From NCBI GenBank assembly GCA_002363575.1, contig DEWI01000087.1, positions 1 through 8,740 of the forward strand: 8,740 nucleotides of DNA. The letters run 5' to 3'. Of the stretch, positions 4,569 through 8,740 are shown in pieces. The DNA is from Verrucomicrobia bacterium UBA3214. GTDB taxonomy: Bacteria; Verrucomicrobiota; Kiritimatiellia; RFP12; UBA1067. A program made the position numbers and the translations under genes. Every line of letters begins with the position of its first letter. Within the stretch, counting starts at the first letter, position 1. The notes beneath the pieces were generated by a model. That model did not search any database and was not told the origin of the DNA. It worked only from the letters and a program-made list of their open reading frames with translations.

Positions 4569-6898
4569 CCTGGATAAACCGGCGGACGCTCTGCGCAGCA
4601 GCCGGCATCGCCGTCGCCGTTGCCGGCATAGTCTTCACCGCATCGCTGGCGGCGACAAACCGCGCGCAAGGCGTCAGGCGCGCCATCCGCGCATGCGCGC
4701 CATGGGCGATGTGGCAGAAAGCCGATGTCGCCGCGCTCCCCTGCGCCGGCGCGGACACACTCCCCTTCTCATGCGTAGCGCTGACGATCGACTACCGCCC
4801 TGGAGGACGCGTGCTCCAAGGCCCGCCGGTGAGAGCGCTGCTTGCCAAAGCGCCACCCGCAAATCCGTACTCGTCCGTGACGCTTTCAAGTGGGCGCTGG
4901 CCGGACGACGCAAGCGGCGAGTGCGAAGTCGTTTGCGTCCTTCCGGCGCTGCGCCGCCTTGCCAAGGCCCCGCCGAAGCTCGGCGAAAAAGTTAAATTCA
5001 TCGCGCGCGGCGGCGCCGTCGCCGCCACTATCGTAGGCTATCTGGACGGCGCGATGGCGCCGCCGCCGGTATTCCCGAACGTCTTCGCGTCGCGCGCGGT
5101 CTGCGACGCGCTCGCCGCCGAAGAGCATGCCGGCATCGTCCTGTACCGCGAAGGCGCGACGGCGAAAATCCCCGGCGCCGCCTTGAACACCCCGGAAGAC
5201 GTGGCCGACGCATTCAAAGGCGACGACGAGCGGCGCATGGACTATGCAAAACCGCTGATGATCGTCGCTGCGATACTGACAGCTCTCGCGCTGCTGGTGA
5301 ATTCCCTGCTTCTCGGGGTGGAGTCCAATCGCCGCACGCTCGGCATATACCGCATGGCCGGAATGACGCGCGGCGGCGTCCTTTGGCTCGTCACGCGCGA
5401 AGCGCTCGCCACCGGCTTCTCCGGTTGGTTCGCTGGAACGCTTGGCGCCATTGGCGCGCTGGCGGCGTTTGTCGCGCTCTCCAAGGACGCCTTCCCGTCG
5501 GGACTCGCGCTGGACGGCGCGGCGATTCTCGCTACGCTGTTCTGCCTGCCGGTTGTCATTTTCGCCGCTCTGCTGTTCGTACTCGGGCCGGCGCTTCGCG
5601 TGCGGCCGCTCGACGCGATCGAGCGCGCGGCGTTGCGCAGACGCCGGCGCGGCATGATCGGAGCGTTCGCCGCAGGCTTCGGCGCATTCGTCGCCGTCGA
5701 AGTATGGGGAGCGTCGCTGATGCGCTCGTTCGTCCCTTCTCAGGAATGGCCGGATGCGATCGTCTCGCTGCTCCCGGCGGGCGTCTCGGCTTTCGAGATG
5801 GAAACTCTTCGCGATGTCCCGGGCGTGCGCAGAATCAGCGAACTCCTGCCGCTGCAAGTCTATTTCCCCGGCGGGGACGCCGCGCCGCCCTCGCAAGGCC
5901 AGAAGCGCAAAGCGCGGCCGAACGCCCTCTTCCTCGCCGCGGAGTGGCTGCCGCGCTTCCGCTTCGTCGAAGGCGATTGGGAAAGCGCCTGCGCGGCGCT
6001 CGCGAAAGGCGAAGTCGTAATCACCGAAATGATGGCGCGCGCGCGCGCGCTGCATCGCGGCGACACGCTTGTCGTCGAGACCGGGAGCCCGCGCGTCGGC
6101 CGGCGGCCGCAGACTGCGGAGTTCAAAATCGCCGGCGTCGTCGATCTCAATTGGCACATGGTGACAAGCCGCGGCCTCGTCAGAGGCTTGAATAGAATGC
6201 CTGTCGCCACCGACGGGCCCGTCTTCGCCTCTTTCGATACCGTAGAATCGATCGATCCGCGCCCCGCTCCGCTGGTCAAAATGACGCATCTCTGGCTGGA
6301 GTACGAGCCGGATTTCCTCGCCGCGCATGGCGTGTTCGCCGCAGGACGGCTCGTCGAAGCGGAAATCGCGCGCCGCCTCGACGCATCCGCGAGAGCAGGA
6401 TGCGCGCAGCGCGTCTCGCCTGCCGACGTCCGCCTACATGCGCGCGATGAAATCGCCGATGGCACGCTTGCGCACGGCTCGGATTTGATCGGCGCCGCCG
6501 CGCGCATTCCCTTCATCTTCCTCGCGATACTCTCTATCGGATTCATCGCCATGATCGCCGCGGAAGCCGATGCAAGGCGCCGCGAATTCGCCGCCCTCCG
6601 CGCCGCAGGCGCGACGCGCGCCCAGATTTCGTGGCTGCTCGCGCGTTCCGCGCTGCGCGCGGCTTCGCTGGGAATCGCGTTTTCGCTTTTGCCCGGCGCG
6701 GCCGCGGGCTGGCTGTTCTCGCTGAAGACCGCCGCGATGTGGCCGGGCCTCCCGAGATGGTTCGTCTTCCCTTGGCGAATAATCGCCGAAGGCGCCGCGG
6801 GCGCGATCTTCTTCGCTCTCGCAGTCGCCTTGCCGGCCGCGCGCTCGCAATGTGCAAAAAACGCCGGCGCGCCCTTGCGCGGCCTGTCCGATTTATGA
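4559..6898 (+). CDS. ABC transporter permease with two MacB/FtsX-like halves
   Basis: This is a 779-residue membrane protein. Hydrophobic segments lie near residues 11-31, 233-253, 285-310, 321-345, 366-388, 648-672, 697-720 and 740-762. That gives one helix, a large extracytoplasmic domain of about 200 residues, and three helices. The plan then repeats with a second domain of about 260 residues. This doubled 1+3 plan fits permeases of the MacB/LolCE/FtsX superfamily with both halves fused. Two conserved-looking stretches after the second helix of each half, SNRRTLGIYRMAGMTRGGV and ADARRREFAALRAAGATRAQ, are the typical cytoplasmic coupling region with the Gly-Ala/Met-x-R turn. The upstream ATPase is its obvious partner. 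Substrate is unknown. No Shine-Dalgarno sequence precedes ATG 4559, yet no other start codon lies between it and the first helix. A (GC)8 tract occurs at 6035-6050. The TGA stop at 6896-6898 overlaps the tRNA promoter. Confidence 0.88.
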   Translation: MPNAWINRRTLCAAAGIAVAVAGIVFTASLAATNRAQGVRRAIRACAPWAMWQKADVAALPCAGADTLPFSCVALTIDYRPGGRVLQGPPVRALLAKAPPANPYSSVTLSSGRWPDDASGECEVVCVLPALRRLAKAPPKLGEKVKFIARGGAVAATIVGYLDGAMAPPPVFPNVFASRAVCDALAAEEHAGIVLYREGATAKIPGAALNTPEDVADAFKGDDERRMDYAKPLMIVAAILTALALLVNSLLLGVESNRRTLGIYRMAGMTRGGVLWLVTREALATGFSGWFAGTLGAIGALAAFVALSKDAFPSGLALDGAAILATLFCLPVVIFAALLFVLGPALRVRPLDAIERAALRRRRRGMIGAFAAGFGAFVAVEVWGASLMRSFVPSQEWPDAIVSLLPAGVSAFEMETLRDVPGVRRISELLPLQVYFPGGDAAPPSQGQKRKARPNALFLAAEWLPRFRFVEGDWESACAALAKGEVVITEMMARARALHRGDTLVVETGSPRVGRRPQTAEFKIAGVVDLNWHMVTSRGLVRGLNRMPVATDGPVFASFDTVESIDPRPAPLVKMTHLWLEYEPDFLAAHGVFAAGRLVEAEIARRLDASARAGCAQRVSPADVRLHARDEIADGTLAHGSDLIGAAARIPFIFLAILSIGFIAMIAAEADARRREFAALRAAGATRAQISWLLARSALRAASLGIAFSLLPGAAAGWLFSLKTAAMWPGLPRWFVFPWRIIAEGAAGAIFFALAVALPAARSQCAKNAGAPLRGLSDL

Positions 6899-6904
6899 TA
6901 CAAT
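6896..6904 (+). promoter_or_regulatory. Extended -10 promoter of the tRNA-Val gene
   Basis: TGATACAAT carries TG at 6896-6897 and TACAAT at 6899-6904. A TTGCGC at 6875-6880 lies 18 bp upstream as a poor -35. The predicted start near 6911 would leave a 6-base 5' leader before the mature tRNA at 6917. The first three bases are also the TGA stop of the permease gene, so promoter and stop codon share sequence. Confidence 0.55.
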
Positions 6905-6916
6905 ATTCGCCGTTCC

Positions 6917-6993
6917 GGGCGGTTAGCTCAGTTGGTTAGAGCAGGACCTTTACACGGTCAAGGTCGGGGGTCCGAGTCCCTCACCGCCCACCA
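6917..6993 (+). tRNA. tRNA-Val (anticodon UAC), CCA encoded
   Basis: The 77-base cloverleaf has a perfect 7-bp acceptor stem (GGGCGGT with ACCGCCC), D-stem GCTC/GAGC, anticodon stem GGACC/GGTCA, loop TTTACAC with anticodon TAC at 6951-6953, T-stem GGGGG/CCCTC, discriminator A and an encoded CCA. UAC reads valine codons, mainly GUA and GUG. Two features are atypical. The first anticodon-stem pair is G27 with A43 (6944 and 6960), a mismatch. The T-loop reads TCCGAGT, so position 55 is C where nearly all tRNAs have U (later pseudouridine). The rest of the fold is sound, so I call it a real gene. Confidence 0.93.
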
Positions 6994-7013
6994 GTCGGGC
7001 AGTCTTGTCCGGC
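6994..7013 (+). other. GC-rich hairpin abutting the tRNA 3' end
   Basis: GTCGGGCA (6994-7001) pairs with TGTCCGGC (7006-7013) around a GTCT tetraloop. This gives an 8-bp stem with two G-U pairs, starting at the base after CCA. It may help 3' trimming or termination of the tRNA precursor. No U tract follows. Confidence 0.35.
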
Positions 7014-7048
7014 ACGCCCCCTGCGGCATTGCACGAAATCGCCCTTTG

Positions 7049-7070
7049 GCCATTGCCCCCCGGCGATGGC
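7049..7070 (+). terminator. Stem-loop downstream of tRNA-Val, terminator candidate
   Basis: GCCATTGCC (7049-7057) pairs with GGCGATGGC (7062-7070) in a 9-bp stem with one T-G pair, around a CCCC loop. The following AAGACTTCTT is only moderately U-rich. It lies 55 bases after the tRNA. As the stem is uninterrupted in the + strand transcript, it is the best candidate for ending the tRNA transcript. Confidence 0.4.
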
Positions 7071-7084
7071 AAGACTTCTTCCAA

Positions 7085-7111
7085 GACAGGATTGACGGGA
7101 TTGCAGGCTTT
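7085..7111 (+). repeat. Short 9-bp tandem repeat (GACAGGATT type)
   Basis: Three adjoining 9-mers read GACAGGATT, GACGGGATT and GCAGGCTTT. The first two differ at one base and the third is degraded. Repeats of the ACAGGATT-nACAGGATT type occur scattered in intergenic regions of several bacterial phyla, as I recall. Function is not established. Confidence 0.45.
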
Positions 7112-7195
7112 GGCTGAGGCGCAAAAGAAAATCCCGGGAATCGCGTCTTGAAAGCCCGCTTTTGCGCGCCGGGCGGGACGCGAAACCTCGAAATA

Positions 7196-7204
7196 TGGTA
7201 TAAT
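7196..7204 (+). promoter_or_regulatory. Extended -10 promoter of the MNT-remnant/peptidase unit
   Basis: TGGTATAAT contains a perfect TATAAT (7199-7204) with TG one base upstream. No -35 hexamer is visible at normal spacing. The start point would fall at about 7211, on or next to the first ATG of the upstream small ORF, so the transcript would be leaderless for that ATG, or have about 15 leader bases for the ATG at 7226. Confidence 0.58.
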
Positions 7205-7210
7205 ACCGGC

Positions 7211-7339
7211 ATGCGAGAAATGTGCATGCTGGACGAGGTACGCGCGAAACGGGATGGTATCTACGCTGTCGCGAGGAGGCACGAGGCCGAAAAGCTTTGG
7301 TGTCTTGGTTCGTGCGCCCGCAAGGAGGTGTCGGCATGA
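7211..7339 (+). pseudogene. Truncated MNT-type nucleotidyltransferase N-terminus, now a small upstream ORF
   Basis: A 42-codon ORF reads MREMCMLDEVRAKRDGIYAV, then ARRHEAEKLWCLGSCARKEVSA, then TGA. A helix ending in Arg/His-x-x, followed by a strand and GSCARKE, matches the opening of minimal nucleotidyltransferases of the MNT/MntA group (consensus FGSxARGE), some of which are antitoxins paired with HEPN toxins. The following SDxDL metal-binding block is absent, because the frame ends right after the GS motif. The ATG at 7226 is the likelier original start. The stop TGA (7337-7339) overlaps the peptidase ATG (7336-7338) as ATGA, so translation of the two may be coupled. The AAGGAGGTG inside this ORF is the peptidase ribosome binding site. 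The fragment itself cannot be an active transferase. No HEPN partner is visible. Confidence 0.55.
7322..7330 (+). promoter_or_regulatory. Strong ribosome binding site of the peptidase gene
   Basis: AAGGAGGTG ends five bases before the ATG at 7336. It is the best Shine-Dalgarno match in the window and fixes the peptidase start at 7336 although the frame is open further upstream (GTG at 7222). It lies in the coding part of the MNT remnant, where it supplies the Arg-Lys-Glu-Val codons in the other frame. Confidence 0.75.
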
Positions 7340-8739
7340 GGACTGGCGAAATCAAGAAAACCTTCTTCGCCCTTGCGCTCGCAGCAGCGGCGTTTGCCGC
7401 GGCAAACGCCGCTCCGCAGCTGGCGGGGCAGGCGGAACTTGCGGACGGCGGCGCGATAAAGCTCAAGGTGCTCGCGCAATCACGAGGTCTGCCGGCGCCG
7501 ACGCCGGAAGCGCACTACTTCACGCTCACGCGCGGAGACGAGACGAAGAATGTCAAATGGTATTCGGTCGAGGATTTGTGGCGAGAGAGAGCGTTTGCCG
7601 GGAAATGGCGCGACAAGCGAGGAAATGAGATGACGCTCGCGCGCATCCGCTCGCTGCCTCCTGAAAATTTCGCGAACGGGCTGGCCGAACGCAAGGAAAT
7701 CGAAGACGCGCTGGACGCGCTTGAAAAGTCTTTCACGGGCGGCAAGGCGGAGCTGGCCGCATGGAAGGCGGCGTGGGGCGGCGATGGCGTCGGGAAGTTC
7801 GTCACGCTCAAGGACGCCGGGACTTTCTGGCTGGAGTTCGCCTTCGCCGACAAGGTGGCGGACAAAGACGCGCAGAAGCTTCTCAAGGCGGCCGCCGCTT
7901 CGCTTTCAGTGAAGACCGCCGGCGTAAGCGCCGCCAACACGTCGATGAAGTGGTGGTCGAGCGAAAACGACCAGTACGTATTTCTGACCAACCTTCCACG
8001 CGCGACGGGCGGGAAATTCATCGCCGACGCCATGAAACTCATGGCGGCCATGCGCAAGGCGTACGAGAAATACGTCCCGCCGGAGAAGCCAATCGGCAAA
8101 TGCAAAGTCCGCATTTTCAAGACTCTTGCAGACTATCGCGAGTACCTGCAAGACAGCGATTCCGGGCATATGATGCTCTCTTGCGGCCTCTGGTCGCCGG
8201 CGCGCGAGGAACTGCTTATCGCCGCCGAGGATGTGAAGGAGGCGCAGAAGACGATGCGCCACGAAGCGTTCCACCAGTACCTTTTCTACGCTACGGAGGG
8301 GCGGCGGAACGCCTTGTGGTTCAACGAAGGCTTCGCCACGTTCTTCGAAAACGTCAAATACAATCCCGCCAAGAAGACCGTGAAGATCCTCGACGAAGGG
8401 AACCGCGCAATGTGGACGGCGAGGGATCCCGAGGCTGTCGCGAACCATATGCGCAGCCTGGTTTCGATGGGGCGCGCGGAATACTATTCCGGCGATATTG
8501 CGCTGAACTACACGACCGGCTGGGCGCTCATGTATTTCCTCGCGAAAGGTTCGCGCGCCGCCGAGAATTTCGCGCCCTACCGCAAAGTCGTCCCGGCATA
8601 CCTCGCGGCCATAAAGCGCGGCGCCTCCCCGGACGAGGCTACGGCCGCCGCGTGGGCGCCTCTCGCGTCCCGCGACGTCGCGAAAGATTTCATGGAATTC
8701 TGGCGCCGCCACCGCGCCGCCGCGCGCAAATTGGATTGA
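7336..8739 (+). CDS. Secreted HExxH zinc-metallopeptidase-like protein (DUF1570/gluzincin type)
   Basis: The protein has 467 residues. The N-terminus MRTGEIKKTFFALALAAAAF followed by AAANAAPQ is a Sec signal peptide with likely cleavage after ANA (residue 25). Residues 27 to about 215 form a lysine-rich domain I do not recognise. From about residue 215 the order of elements matches DUF1570-like peptidases: a strand (QYVFLTNLP), a helix ending AYEKYVPPEKP, a strand KVRIFKTLADYREYL, and a Gly-rich segment SCGLWSPAREELLIA. Then comes HEAFH (309-313), an HExxH zinc site, followed 17 residues later by WFNEGFATFFE (E331 as third ligand, E338 further on). This is the gluzincin arrangement also seen in M1 enzymes. 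It should act in the periplasm or outside the cell on peptides. The start is set by the strong ribosome binding site and the signal peptide. It is probably co-transcribed with the MNT remnant. The substrate is unknown, and a structural rather than catalytic role is possible. Confidence 0.85.
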   Translation: MRTGEIKKTFFALALAAAAFAAANAAPQLAGQAELADGGAIKLKVLAQSRGLPAPTPEAHYFTLTRGDETKNVKWYSVEDLWRERAFAGKWRDKRGNEMTLARIRSLPPENFANGLAERKEIEDALDALEKSFTGGKAELAAWKAAWGGDGVGKFVTLKDAGTFWLEFAFADKVADKDAQKLLKAAAASLSVKTAGVSAANTSMKWWSSENDQYVFLTNLPRATGGKFIADAMKLMAAMRKAYEKYVPPEKPIGKCKVRIFKTLADYREYLQDSDSGHMMLSCGLWSPAREELLIAAEDVKEAQKTMRHEAFHQYLFYATEGRRNALWFNEGFATFFENVKYNPAKKTVKILDEGNRAMWTARDPEAVANHMRSLVSMGRAEYYSGDIALNYTTGWALMYFLAKGSRAAENFAPYRKVVPAYLAAIKRGASPDEATAAAWAPLASRDVAKDFMEFWRRHRAAARKLD

Positions 8740-8740
8740 C

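Noticed and set aside
4886..6328. 480-codon open frame antisense to the permease gene.
   Set aside because: Arg/Glu/Asp-rich composition with no domain. It is typical of the mirror frame of a GC-rich gene.
7001..7076. AGTCTTG / CAAGACT inverted repeat (7001-7007, 7070-7076) as a larger structure or attachment site after the tRNA.
   Set aside because: Only 7 bp with a 62-base spacer. No duplicate of the tRNA 3' end and no integrase is seen.
6950..7282. Minus-strand ORF over the tRNA and the 3' region (contains NPVNPV).
   Set aside because: It is an artefact of translating tRNA and the GACAGGATT repeat in reverse. No start signals.

Overview
The window is GC-rich bacterial DNA with genes mostly on the + strand. 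No gene gives a firm taxonomic marker. The Gram-negative style cargo fits a high-GC Gram-negative bacterium: a class III signal-peptide prepilin, a LolD/MacB-type ABC exporter, and a secreted HExxH protein of DUF1570 type. The general look reminds me of uncultivated gut members of the PVC group (Kiritimatiellota, Lentisphaerota or Verrucomicrobiota). That placement is an inference.

Layout, left to right. (1) 1-729 is the 3' part of a gene whose protein carries a kinase-like catalytic loop (GQADRHWNN, then GIDND). (2) 730-1227 has no intact gene. It holds a minus-strand fragment of a GH5-type cellulase C-terminus, a strong hairpin with a U-rich tail reading on the + strand, and an extended -10 promoter. 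(3) 1228-2286 is a shortened ModF/PhrA-like tandem ABC ATPase. Its first half has lost the Walker A region and its second half has lost the signature region, so it is either a decaying gene or an unusual composite. (4) 2557-3633 is a 358-residue type IV/II prepilin-like protein standing alone. (5) 3758-4483 and 4559-6898 are an ABC exporter pair: a LolD/MacB-like ATPase and a 779-residue permease built as two MacB-like halves. They lie in the same reading frame, separated by one TAA and 25 further sense codons. (6) 6917-6993 is a tRNA-Val(UAC) with encoded CCA. The TG of its extended -10 promoter lies inside the permease stop codon. (7) 7211-7339 is a 42-codon remnant of an MNT-type nucleotidyltransferase N-terminus. 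It ends in an ATGA overlap with (8) 7336-8739, a secreted zinc-metallopeptidase-like protein (HEAFH plus NEGFATFFE).

The ATPase and permease should form one machine in the inner membrane. The other genes do not form an obvious pathway. The recurring theme is genes reduced to fragments (GH5, ModF-like ATPase, MNT) beside clean promoters of the form TGnTAnAAT. I see no CRISPR array, transposase, integrase or defence locus. The most unusual items are the complementary losses in the two halves of the ModF-like protein and the MNT fragment that now serves as an upstream coupled ORF for the peptidase.
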